36,983 nucleotides of DNA from Candidatus Limnocylindrales bacterium (lineage in GTDB: Bacteria > Desulfobacterota > Binatia > UBA1149 > CAITLU01), in contig DASPNR010000016.1 of the NCBI GenBank assembly GCA_035626395.1, positions 1 through 36,983 on the forward strand, read 5' to 3'. Below the pieces are notes generated by a model. It did not search any database and had not been told where the DNA came from. It saw only the letters and a program-made list of their open reading frames with translations. How positions within the stretch are numbered: the first letter of the stretch is position 1; each line of letters begins with the position of its first letter. Position numbers and translations under genes: made by a program. This document shows positions 25,501 to 32,867 of this stretch, in pieces.

Positions 25501-25998
25501 AGCATCACGATCACCCGCCTCGGCACGGTGGAGGCCGACGATGCGTTGAAGTTCTCGGGACGCGTGGCGCTGTCACCCAAGGAAACCGTCGACCCGGTCG
25601 CCGACGGCGTGCGCGTGATGCTGACGGACGACGCAGGCAATTTGATCCTGGACGCGACCATCCCCGGCGGTGCGTTCGACGAAGTCCGCCGTGTCGGATG
25701 GAAGGCCAACGCCTCGCGCACGGTGTTCTCGTACCTCAATACCGGCGCGTCCGAACCGCTGATCCAGGGCCTCAACAAGCTGACGATCAAGATCAGTCCG
25801 GCCGACCCTGGCGCGGTGCAGTTCACCATTGCCGGGAAGGGCGGGAGCTACGACGTGCAGCCGGCCAATCTGCCGCTGACCGGAACCATCGTGCTCGACC
25901 CGCCGTTCGCGTCGACGAACCTGTGCGGCGAAGCCGTGTTCACCGGCACGTCCGGGCGCTGCGTCTACCTTTCGTCGGGCACCGTCAAGTGCAAGTAG
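22513..25998 (+). CDS. Secreted metallophosphoesterase with disintegrin-like repeats
   Basis: This protein has 1161 residues. The signal peptide ends AFA|QS. Residues about 27-120 are a purple-acid-phosphatase-like N-terminal Fn3 domain. Residues 128-365 are the catalytic domain with metal motifs GDFG (134-137), GDNAY (162-166), GNHD (198-201), HHP (278-280) and GHDH (316-319). Residues 433-470 are Cys-rich. Fifteen 32-residue disintegrin-like repeats follow (473-946), then a TSP3-like Asp segment (VCPAQPDPDQIDADDDG) and a C-terminal beta domain (about 995-1161). It should hydrolyse phosphate esters outside the cell; the repeats may bind surfaces. The start is GTG 22513 or GTG 22519; there is no strong ribosome site. 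Confidence 0.92.
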   Translation: MSVKSLSAFLIGLLIATAAPTAFAQSLTRGPLIQNPDGLTTTITLLWWTNVAGNSKVEYGLTTALGQSVTVAQTSSCEVGSAGTCHSVKLTGLQPGTRYYYRLLTNNVVVLDTTYFQTFKAFNDASETFFAMIGDFGAGTSGQANVANNIGASDPPLLLTVGDNAYQNGTQSDWDDNVFIPEYRNNILRRAVWMPALGNHDLNDVGTSNWASSVEIRMHELPRNAPSGQAERYFSFDYGDAHFVVMDSNPAGINTTQTQWLDADLGSTLRKWKFVFLHHPPYSCANGIASFGTDQAVQENWAPIFEKHQVDVVFFGHDHIYERSKLLDEYLANGGKGSDGKGTIYVMTGAGGQTLDSAANSDGGGPYRQPVFGSKTYCNWMANNCPNGVGGQYCSFARFQHVEVRIANNTTMTMKAIDQNNAVFDQLVLTKTGGVCDNGVVDSGEQCDEGAANGTASSCCSATCQFRSSSTQCRASAGVCDAAETCSGASGTCPADAFVSSTTTCRAAASVCDVAEKCTGASAGCPADAVAASSVVCRTASGICDATETCDGITSICPADEVRPSSDVCRAAATPCDAAEHCTGGSSTCPADSFASSATVCRVSSGPCDQPETCTGSSSACPADALLGPATVCREAASICDQSESCSGTSASCPADTYAPSSTVCRSAFSVCDVAETCTGASTVCPADTFASSSTVCRGSTGVCDVAETCTGTSSSCPANSFEPSSTVCRSAAGDCDQAETCTGSASACPADSLKPSSTVCRPSIDVCDAAESCTGSSATCPADAYASNSTVCRASAGSCDVVERCSGLTTSCPADTFAAASTVCRGLAGVCDVPESCTGASAACPANQYQPGGTVCRQSAGVCDVVESCTGGGPACPNDGFLPTSAVCRAAADLCDKTENCSGTSASCGADALQPAGVECRASTSVCDAAEVCTGASTSCPANDVATDSDGDGTCDALDVCPAQPDPDQIDADDDGTGDACDPCSNFTPVYASRPSITITRLGTVEADDALKFSGRVALSPKETVDPVADGVRVMLTDDAGNLILDATIPGGAFDEVRRVGWKANASRTVFSYLNTGASEPLIQGLNKLTIKISPADPGAVQFTIAGKGGSYDVQPANLPLTGTIVLDPPFASTNLCGEAVFTGTSGRCVYLSSGTVKCK
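23929..25350 (+). repeat. Fifteen in-frame 96-bp tandem repeats (disintegrin-like)
   Basis: Each unit is 32 codons, with spacing held exactly at 96 bp; the last is 26 codons. The pattern is C-R-x5-C-D-x2-E-x-C-x-G-x4-C-P-A-[DN] followed by an 8-9-residue linker. This matches the Cys framework of eukaryotic disintegrin domains (four Cys per unit). Unit sequences differ clearly at the DNA level, so the array is old rather than freshly amplified. Confidence 0.9.
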
Positions 25999-26075
25999 GC
26001 ACAAGCCGTTGTACTAGCCGAAGGTTGCGCTAACGCTGCGGCCGCGGCGGGCCCGCCGGGCCTTCCATTGCACGC

Positions 26076-27413
26076 ATGCGTACGAGCATTGCAGACGCGG
26101 GAGCACTGCTGCACACGATGCTGCGTCGCGCAGCGGTCGCGCTGCTGCTCGGGCTCAATCTTGCGGCCGGTCTGTACCGGTACGCGCATCCATACCTGAC
26201 CGGCCAGGACCACCTGCTGTGGGATCTGCTCGGCGGCATCCGCATCGCACGCGCCTGCGATCCGGCAATCGTGGCTGCTTCGGCCATGCCCGCCCAGTGC
26301 GAAGCGCCCGTGCCGTATCTGGCAGGCGCCTTCGTGTTCTTCCGCTGGCTCGACGCACTGCCCTGGGCAGCGGTGATGGCGATGTGGTTCGCGCTGGCGG
26401 TGCCGGCCACGCTCTGGATCTGTCACCGCACCGCCGAGCGGCTGCGGCGCGGCCTGGATCCGCCCAGCGCCAGAGCCGTGCTCGTAGCCACCGCGAGCCT
26501 GCTGGCATTCAAGGGAACGACGCTGGGGCTGTACGCGGGCAACGTCTCGCTGGCGACGACGTGGCTGCTAGGCGCGTTCTGCCTGATCGAGCTGGTGCGG
26601 CGGCGTGGCTGGGAGTGGCCGGCGGCGCTGCTGCTGGCCGTCGCCGCTTCCAAGCCGAACATGGCGGCGCCGTTCTTCCTGTATCTGCTGCTGGCCGGCG
26701 ACTGGCGAGCGTTGGTCCTGTCGCTGGCAGCCACGGCACTGCTGCACGTGCCCGCCACCTTCGCGTACTTCGGCCCGCTGCGGCACCTCGAAATCCTGTT
26801 CACCGGGCTGGTGACGGTCGAGACGTATCCTCTCAACGCCACGTCGCTGCTCGGAGCTTCGGGACGAGTCGACCTGCGGCCGTTCCTGCAATCGCTCGGC
26901 CTTCCGCAGACCGCGGCGCTGGCGGCGGCGGCCGCGCTGGTGCTCGGTGCGGGGGCCGCCGTGGTCCGCTACCGACGCCGCTTCGGCGACCGCCTGCTGC
27001 TGCTCAACGCCAACCTGTTGTTCTTCGCCGCGATGTACCACCGCGACTACGACGTCCTGCTCCTGCTCCTGATCGCGCTGCCGCTCATCTGGAAGCACCG
27101 CCGCCGTTTCGGCCTGCTCGCCTGCATGCTGGCGCTGCCGGCCGCGCTGCCTCTGCAGTTCCTGCACGCCTACGGAATGCAGCACCTGCCCCAGCACGAA
27201 CCGGTATGGAACATGCTCGGTACATCCATGATCGTCTCCATCCTCGGCATCGGCGCCTGGCTGAACTGGTGCGCACTGACTCCCAGGCCAGTCCGCCCCG
27301 ACCGACACAATCGAGACGAACAACGACTCACGCAGAGTGCGCCGGACCTCATGCGCCAGGCGGGCGCGCAGAGCGCGCCAGATGCTAGGCGGACGCCTGA
27401 GGAGCGAGCGTAA
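26076..27413 (+). CDS. GT87/DUF2029-like membrane glycosyltransferase
   Basis: This protein has 445 residues, with about ten hydrophobic helices. After the first helix comes GQDHLLWDLLGGIR, in the place where GT-C enzymes carry the first-loop catalytic Asp. LLAVAASKPNMAAPFFLYLL (about 190-210) matches the KP motif of the DUF2029 (GT87) family, and TSLLGASGR and AMYHRDYDVLLLLL follow. These enzymes transfer mannose or a similar sugar from a polyprenyl-phosphate carrier at the outer face of the inner membrane. A hydrophilic 50-residue tail ends it. ATG 26076 or ATG 26118 (MLRRAAVALLLG) could start. Confidence 0.8.
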   Translation: MRTSIADAGALLHTMLRRAAVALLLGLNLAAGLYRYAHPYLTGQDHLLWDLLGGIRIARACDPAIVAASAMPAQCEAPVPYLAGAFVFFRWLDALPWAAVMAMWFALAVPATLWICHRTAERLRRGLDPPSARAVLVATASLLAFKGTTLGLYAGNVSLATTWLLGAFCLIELVRRRGWEWPAALLLAVAASKPNMAAPFFLYLLLAGDWRALVLSLAATALLHVPATFAYFGPLRHLEILFTGLVTVETYPLNATSLLGASGRVDLRPFLQSLGLPQTAALAAAAALVLGAGAAVVRYRRRFGDRLLLLNANLLFFAAMYHRDYDVLLLLLIALPLIWKHRRRFGLLACMLALPAALPLQFLHAYGMQHLPQHEPVWNMLGTSMIVSILGIGAWLNWCALTPRPVRPDRHNRDEQRLTQSAPDLMRQAGAQSAPDARRTPEERA

Positions 27414-27431
27414 GCGGGCTGGAGGCCCGCT
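27413..27431. terminator. Hairpin between convergent genes (weak terminator candidate)
   Basis: AGCGGGC (27413-27419), TGGAG loop, GCCCGCT (27425-27431) form a 7-bp stem directly at the stop of the membrane glycosyltransferase gene. No T-run follows, so intrinsic termination is doubtful. Confidence 0.3.
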
Positions 27432-27485
27432 GGAGCGAGCGACCAGGCGTCCAACGACGCAGATGGCGCGCTATGCGCGCCCGCC

Positions 27486-29579
27486 TCAGCGCACCATGTT
27501 TTCGGTAATCAGACTCCACCCCCCCTGCGTAACATCATGCTGCAGGATCAGCACCGGCGAGATGCAGATGCTGCATTCGCCGAGGACGTCGGGAAAGCCG
27601 TCGTTGAGGTCGATGATGTCGCCGTTGTCGGTGCAGAAGAAACCGGAGAACGCATAGTAGTTGTCGGCGGTCTTGTTCGCGTTCTGGTAGGCCTCGCCGG
27701 CCGACTCGAAGGCTTCCTTGATGCCGTTGAAGAACTCGTAGATGTCGTCGAGGTCTTCGATCTCCTCCGGATTGAACGACTCGATGATGCTGCGCGCCTG
27801 CTGCGGCGCCTCGGGACCGATGAACAGGATCTGGTTCAGCTCCGGCGTCGGGTTGAAGTTGTAACCCTCGAGCCAGCTGCCCGGAGCGCCGGGCGTGATG
27901 AAGCTCGCCGAGGCTCCGCTGTTGGCATCGCACAAGGACGTTGCGGCGTAGTCGTCGAGAATGCCCTCGAGGACGAGGATCGCGACCATGTTCTCGAGGT
28001 CCTCGATGAACTTGGCGTAGATCTTCTCGGCCAGGCTCACAAGCGTTCCCTGGATTCCCATCGCGCCGACGATGTCGAAGAAGAACGCGGCCTCGGCTTC
28101 CGAAGGACCGGCCGCCTTCAGCAGCATCGCCACCCATCCGGTCGCCGCCGGCGAGGGAGCGCCTGCGACCGTGCCGGACTCGGCCATGTCGACGGCGAAC
28201 GACAGGATCTGCGCCACGAAGTTCGGCAGCGTCTGACCCAGCAGGACGTTGATCTCGTTCTCCGCGGCGATGCCCGCGTACACGGTCGGGTTCAGATCGG
28301 CCAGGGCGTTGGCGAGCGCATTGAGCTCTCCTGCCTCCTGCGCCAGCTGATCGATCTGCTCGTCGGTGACGTTGGTGGGGTCCAGCCCGAGGATGAGATC
28401 GGTGATCGCCTGCATCTGCGCCTTGATCTGATCGACCAGCGAGACCCACGTCGTGTCCTGTGCGGTCGCCGTGAAGCCTTCGGACTGCAGCTCGCCGAGC
28501 GAGGGCGGGAATCCGCCCGGCGGCGAGAGCGGAGTGACGAGCTGGAGCTGGTCCAGATCGATGGCGTTCAGCGTCATCTCGAGCTCGGCGATCGCCGTAT
28601 CGAGGGCCGCCTGATCGGTGCCGCCGGCGGCGGCGGTCGCCTCGAACAGGGAATCGGCGCCGCCGCCGAGCATGGCGGAGAACTCGCTGAGCGCAGTGTT
28701 CATCGGCGTCGGCTCGAGCACCGTCAGCGTGGCCATCTGCGTCAGGTTCAGCGAAGGCACGTTCGCGGTCACCACGAAATTGCCACGAGCGTCGGCGGGC
28801 ACGTTGATCGTCGTGCCGGAAATCATGGGTGTGGTACCGGTGGCCTCGTCGCCGGGGGCGATGCTCAGATCGATGGCCGGCTGCGGATCAACCGGGTCGC
28901 CGAAACCGTCAACGACCACAGCCTCGATGCTGCCGGTGTTGCCGGCCATGAGGACCGGCGGCAGCAGCTCCAGGTTGAGCTGCCGCGCGTCCGCGATGCT
29001 GGTCGTGGTCGTCGTCGGGCCCACGGTGGTCGTCGTCGGCTCGATCGTCGTCGTGGTCGGCTCCAGCGTCGTGGTGGTGGTCGGCTCCTCGGTCGTGGTG
29101 GTCGGCTGCTCGGTCGTCGTCGTCGGTGCCAAGGTCGTCGTGGGTGGCTCCAGCGTCGTGGTCGGGCTGAGCGTGGTCGTCGGCGACAGCGTGGTCGTCG
29201 GCGACAGCGTCGTCGTGGTCGTCGTCGACGACGTGGAGGTCGATGTGCTGCTCGTGGTGGTGGTCGCCGACGGGCAGTTGAGAGGAACCTCGGTGCCGAC
29301 GGCGGCCTTGAGCACGATCAACGCGTCCGTGGCGGTGACCGATTCGCTGTTGTTCGGGTCGCACACGCTCAGGCTGCACGTCAGCGTGCCGACCGCGGTG
29401 CGCAGGACGTAGAGCGCGTCGGATGCCTTGATCTCGTCGTCGTCGATGGGGTCGCCGCAAAGGATCTCGCCCGCCAGGGCTGCGGCCGGACTGCCGGCAA
29501 AGACCAGCGTCAGCGCGGCGAACGCGGTAGCGAACAGAGATGCCCGCGCAGTGGTCGAGATAAACGATGGGACAATCAT
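27486..29579 (-). CDS. Large secreted protein with N-terminal dockerin-like doublet and Thr/Pro linker
   Basis: This protein has 697 residues. A signal peptide (cleavage near AALAG) is followed directly by a dockerin-like pair, ILCGDPIDDDEIKASDALYV and VCDPNNSESVTATDALIVLK (about 39-100). A Thr/Pro linker of about 95 residues made of TTTLSPTTTL-type units then leads to an Ig-like domain (about 200-290) and a long helical domain (about 300-697) with few Cys. The layout is that of a cell-surface or secreted scaffold; the function is unknown. The linker looks glycosylable. AGGGG lies seven bases before ATG 29579. A sister dockerin-like protein is at 19446-20378. Confidence 0.8.
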   Translation of the reverse strand: MIVPSFISTTARASLFATAFAALTLVFAGSPAAALAGEILCGDPIDDDEIKASDALYVLRTAVGTLTCSLSVCDPNNSESVTATDALIVLKAAVGTEVPLNCPSATTTTSSTSTSTSSTTTTTTLSPTTTLSPTTTLSPTTTLEPPTTTLAPTTTTEQPTTTTEEPTTTTTLEPTTTTIEPTTTTVGPTTTTTSIADARQLNLELLPPVLMAGNTGSIEAVVVDGFGDPVDPQPAIDLSIAPGDEATGTTPMISGTTINVPADARGNFVVTANVPSLNLTQMATLTVLEPTPMNTALSEFSAMLGGGADSLFEATAAAGGTDQAALDTAIAELEMTLNAIDLDQLQLVTPLSPPGGFPPSLGELQSEGFTATAQDTTWVSLVDQIKAQMQAITDLILGLDPTNVTDEQIDQLAQEAGELNALANALADLNPTVYAGIAAENEINVLLGQTLPNFVAQILSFAVDMAESGTVAGAPSPAATGWVAMLLKAAGPSEAEAAFFFDIVGAMGIQGTLVSLAEKIYAKFIEDLENMVAILVLEGILDDYAATSLCDANSGASASFITPGAPGSWLEGYNFNPTPELNQILFIGPEAPQQARSIIESFNPEEIEDLDDIYEFFNGIKEAFESAGEAYQNANKTADNYYAFSGFFCTDNGDIIDLNDGFPDVLGECSICISPVLILQHDVTQGGWSLITENMVR

Positions 29580-29749
29580 GTCGAACCCCTAGGTTGCGGT
29601 GATGACGATGGCGACGAAATGCTCGTTCGTATTCTTTTCCCATGGCCAGGCGGCGCTGGTCAACGACGTTGCGGCCATGAACGAGCCGACACGGACGGAA
29701 AAATCGCGGAGCCGATGGCGATGCGGGGCATACGCCCCCCGTCATGCGC

Positions 29750-30259
29750 TCAGATATCCATCTGCTGCGCGAAGCGTCCCTTGTACACCGCCGCACCCTC
29801 CACTCTCTGGACGATGAGCTGCGCGATGCGCACGCCTGCGTGGATGCGGAGCGCATAGGGCGCCACATTGGAGATCTCGAGGACCTGTCGGTTGCTGACG
29901 CCGGGGGCGACGAAGCCGGCAGTGATGTGGATCATCAGACCGAGGCGGGCGAAGCGGGAGCGGCCCTCCAGCCACCCGCACAGCTGCGGCGACAGGCTGA
30001 TCCGCTCGCGCGTGATGCCGAGAATCGTCTGTCCGGGAGCGAGCTCATAGGGCGCCACAAGGGCTTCGACCTTGCTGAAACGGACGTAGTCGGAGTCCTC
30101 GGTGACGTCGACCGATTTGATGAAACGATTGAGGACGCGGATCTCGCTGCCGAGATGCAGATCGTAGGAAGCCGGCCCCAGGTATTGCTCGTCGAACGGG
30201 TCGATGGTGACGGTTCCGGCCTTGATCTCTGCGAGCAGGCTGTCGCGTGACAGGACCAC
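29750..30259 (-). CDS. dcd: dCTP deaminase
   Basis: This protein has 169 residues. Dcd hallmarks are GPASYDLHLGSEIRVL, the motif GRSRFARLGL (99-108) with the conserved Arg/Ser, TAGF (113-116) and the catalytic Glu E128 in QVLEISN. It deaminates dCTP to dUTP in pyrimidine nucleotide synthesis; the fold is also that of dUTPase. In the usual DPG turn (DPGF/DPGW) the Asp is replaced by Ala (APG, 118-120). GTG 30259 starts it three bases after the M20 peptidase stop, so the two are one transcript. It seems complete but short (E. coli Dcd is 193). Confidence 0.88.
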   Translation of the reverse strand: MVLSRDSLLAEIKAGTVTIDPFDEQYLGPASYDLHLGSEIRVLNRFIKSVDVTEDSDYVRFSKVEALVAPYELAPGQTILGITRERISLSPQLCGWLEGRSRFARLGLMIHITAGFVAPGVSNRQVLEISNVAPYALRIHAGVRIAQLIVQRVEGAAVYKGRFAQQMDI

Positions 30260-30262
30260 GCT

Positions 30263-31600
30263 TCAGCCTCGCGCCGCGAGGCGCCGCACGACCTCGAACA
30301 GCACTTCGGTGCCCAGCCGCAGGTTGGCCACACTGACGCGTTCGTTGTGCCCGTGGATGGTCGTCAGCTCCTCGCGCGTCAGAAGCGCGGGCGTAAAGCC
30401 GTAGGCCTGCGCTCCGGCGGCACGGTAGGCGTGGCTGTCGGTGAAGCCGGGCGACAGCTGCGGCATGAGGAACGCGTCGTCGCCGAGCTTCTCCTTGATG
30501 ACCTCTGCCGCCAGGCTGACCACCGGAGTGTCCATCGACGACATGCCGGAGTCGTGCTGATAGACGACTTCCACGTCGATGTCGGGATCATCGACGATGC
30601 GCCGGATCTCATCGACGAACTGCGCGGGGTCCGTCGTCGGCAGCAGCCGACAGTCGACGGTGGCCTCGGCACCGGCTGGAATCACGTTGATCTTGCTGCC
30701 GGCGTGTACGCTGGTGACGCTGACGGTGTCGTGGGTGATGGCGCTGAGGTGCGCGTCCACTGAAGCAAGCATGTTCAGGACGTTCTCGTCGCGCGGGTCG
30801 AGGTCCTCGGGCAGATAGCCCTTCTGCGACAGCGTCTTCAGCATTCCTTCGACGGCCGGCGTCAGGACCGCGCGCCGCTCGTGCGCGTCGATGCGCGCGA
30901 GCGCCTTGACCAGCTTGAGCAGCGCGTTTTTCGAATGAGGGACCGAGGCGTGGCCCGGAACCCCTTTCGAGCGGAGGCGCAGCCAGCACGGGCTCTTCTC
31001 GCTCGGAGCGATGCCGACGATGCTGGCCTGACGTCCCATGAACTCGCAGAAGCCGTAGGCGCCTTCGTTGAAGACATAGGAGGCCTTGAGGATCTCGGGG
31101 TGATGCTCGGCCAGATGGTGGATGCCGTGGATGCCGCCTTCTTCCTCGTCGGCGACCGCCACGAATACGAGGTCACGGTCCAGCGGCAGCTTGTGATGCT
31201 TGACGAGCGCGAGCGTGAGCAGCTCCATGATGCCCATGCCCTTCATGTCGAGCGCGCCGCGGCCCCAGACGACGTTCTCGATGACGGCGCCCGAGAACGG
31301 ATCCACGCGCCAGTGCTCCGGCTCCACCGGCACGACGTCGATGTGCGAGAGCAGCACGATCGGGTCGAGCCCGCGATTGACGGTCGCCGGCACGCGAGCG
31401 GACATCGAGACGCGGCCGTTGCCGGCATCGTAGAAGCTGCTGTCAATGCCTTCGCGCGCCAGCGCGTTGCGAAGGAAGATCGCGCCAGCCTCTTCGCCTC
31501 CGGGAGGATTGGTGGTGTTGATGCGGATGTACTCGGACAGGAGCGAGGTGGCCTGCTCGGTGATCCCGTCCCAATGAATGGCTGGTGCTGCGGATGTCAT
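30263..31600 (-). CDS. M20-family metallopeptidase (ArgE/DapE-like)
   Basis: This protein has 445 residues. Metal and catalytic motifs are present: LLSHIDVVPVEPEHW (first zinc His and Asp), WGRGALDMKGMG, VADEEEGGIHG (catalytic Glu pair), and a late ligand His in IHGHNERVS. A lid domain (about 190-330) has KGVPGHASVPH. It hydrolyses amide bonds of amino acids or dipeptides with two zinc ions. ATG 31600 precedes MTSAAPAIHWDG; the open frame extends to 31660, but those residues look non-coding. It is followed by dcd with a 3-base gap. Confidence 0.88.
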   Translation of the reverse strand: MTSAAPAIHWDGITEQATSLLSEYIRINTTNPPGGEEAGAIFLRNALAREGIDSSFYDAGNGRVSMSARVPATVNRGLDPIVLLSHIDVVPVEPEHWRVDPFSGAVIENVVWGRGALDMKGMGIMELLTLALVKHHKLPLDRDLVFVAVADEEEGGIHGIHHLAEHHPEILKASYVFNEGAYGFCEFMGRQASIVGIAPSEKSPCWLRLRSKGVPGHASVPHSKNALLKLVKALARIDAHERRAVLTPAVEGMLKTLSQKGYLPEDLDPRDENVLNMLASVDAHLSAITHDTVSVTSVHAGSKINVIPAGAEATVDCRLLPTTDPAQFVDEIRRIVDDPDIDVEVVYQHDSGMSSMDTPVVSLAAEVIKEKLGDDAFLMPQLSPGFTDSHAYRAAGAQAYGFTPALLTREELTTIHGHNERVSVANLRLGTEVLFEVVRRLAARG

Positions 31601-31757
31601 ATGCGCGCCGTTATAGCAGCGATTCACGCTCTTGTAAGGGGCGGCCGATAGTGGCACCAATGCACGCGATGGGCCTCGTGACGGTCACCATGAACCCGCC
31701 GCTCATGACGCTGAGCCTCTAGAGGAGTGTTCCACGGCTTCCTCACCGCAAACGCGC

Positions 31758-32339
31758 GTGTTGATCCTGCCGGGCCTCGGTGGCTCCGGTCCGGACCATT
31801 GGCAGACGCACTGGGAGACGCTGTATCCGGACTTCCGGCGCGTGCAGCAGAGCGACTGGGAGCATCCGGACCTCGAGGACTGGCTCTTCTCGCTCGATGC
31901 CGCCATCGCCGCCTCGCCGCCCGACGTCGTGCTCGTCGCACACAGCCTGGCCTGCCTCCTGGTCGCACACTGGGTCAACGAGGAGACGATGCTGCGCAAC
32001 GTCGCGCGCAGCCGTGAGAGCGTGGTGCCGCTGATCGGCGGCGCGCTGCTGGTGGCACCGCCCGACCCCGAGGGCGCGTCCTTTCCGCGCGAGGCTTCCA
32101 GCTTCGCGCCGGTTCCGATGATCCGCCTTCCCTTCCCCAGCATCATCGTCGCGAGCCGCAACGATTCGTACGGCAGTCTGCGACACGCCGGGCGCTGCGC
32201 GCGTGCCTGGGGAAGCCGTCTCGTGGACGCAGGACCGGTCGGCCACATCAATTCCGACAGCGGCCTCGGAGATTGGCCCGAGGGCCTCGAGCTGCTGACC
32301 GAGCTGGTGCCGGATCTGCCGGTGATAAGGAGATCGTGA
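31758..32339 (+). CDS. RBBP9/YdeN-like alpha/beta serine hydrolase
   Basis: This protein has 193 residues. It begins LILPGLGGSGPDHWQTHWET, typical of RBBP9/YdeN (PF06821). The nucleophile is S63 in VLVAHSLACLL. Catalytic Asp and His candidates lie in IIVASRNDSYGS and GPVGHINSDSG. Substrates of these small hydrolases are mostly unknown esters. GTG 31758 is the only start before the first strand and has no ribosome site; the true start may be disturbed. The stop overlaps the next start as TGATG. Confidence 0.82.
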   Translation: MLILPGLGGSGPDHWQTHWETLYPDFRRVQQSDWEHPDLEDWLFSLDAAIAASPPDVVLVAHSLACLLVAHWVNEETMLRNVARSRESVVPLIGGALLVAPPDPEGASFPREASSFAPVPMIRLPFPSIIVASRNDSYGSLRHAGRCARAWGSRLVDAGPVGHINSDSGLGDWPEGLELLTELVPDLPVIRRS

Positions 32340-32863
32340 TGAAGAACGTCGCCGCATCGTTGTTGTCGCTGGCGATCGTGATGGCGCTTGCGCTCGGGGC
32401 TGGCGCCCGATCGGAGCCGGATCCGGAATGGACGCCCGAGATGTGGATGGACGAGGACACGCTGCAGTTCCGCACCGACTGCCCGGACGAAGGCGAGCAC
32501 TGGTCGTACGTGTGGCTGGTCGTGCTGGAGGAGGACGTGTACGTGCGGCTCGGCTCGCGTGCCGCCGCGCGCGTGGACTGCAACAAGAGCAAGCCGATCG
32601 TCGCGGTGCGCATCGCCGACGATCTCGAGTTTCCGGCGGTGGAGATGGTTCCCTCGCCCGACAAGGCCGACGCCGTGGCCGCGGCCATGGCCGACAAGTA
32701 CTGGACCGACATTTTCGTACGCTATGCCGATCACCCCTACACGATGAAGCTGGTGCCGAAGAAGAAGGGAGAGGTGCTCGGTCAGGACGACAAGAAGGAT
32801 GCCGGCGGCGACGACGCCGGGAAGGCCGGCGCGGGCAATGCCGACTCCGGCCAGAAGAGGTGA
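32339..32863 (+). CDS. Small exported protein of unknown function
   Basis: This protein has 174 residues. The signal peptide MKNVAASLLSLAIVMALALG ends near GARS. The mature domain (FRTDCPDEGEHWSYVWLVVL, AARVDCNKSKPIVAVRIAD) has two Cys that may form a disulfide, then a Lys/Asp/Gly-rich tail. I do not recognise it. AAGGAG at 32327-32332 and the TGATG overlap with the hydrolase set its start. The beta-lactamase-fold gene follows four bases later, so the three form one operon. Confidence 0.75.
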   Translation: MKNVAASLLSLAIVMALALGAGARSEPDPEWTPEMWMDEDTLQFRTDCPDEGEHWSYVWLVVLEEDVYVRLGSRAAARVDCNKSKPIVAVRIADDLEFPAVEMVPSPDKADAVAAAMADKYWTDIFVRYADHPYTMKLVPKKKGEVLGQDDKKDAGGDDAGKAGAGNADSGQKR

Positions 32864-32867
32864 CACG

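Noticed and set aside
27537..29858. 773-residue plus-strand frame opposite the dockerin-like protein
   Set aside because: It arises from the complement of the Thr/Pro linker and helical domain; no signal peptide or domain.
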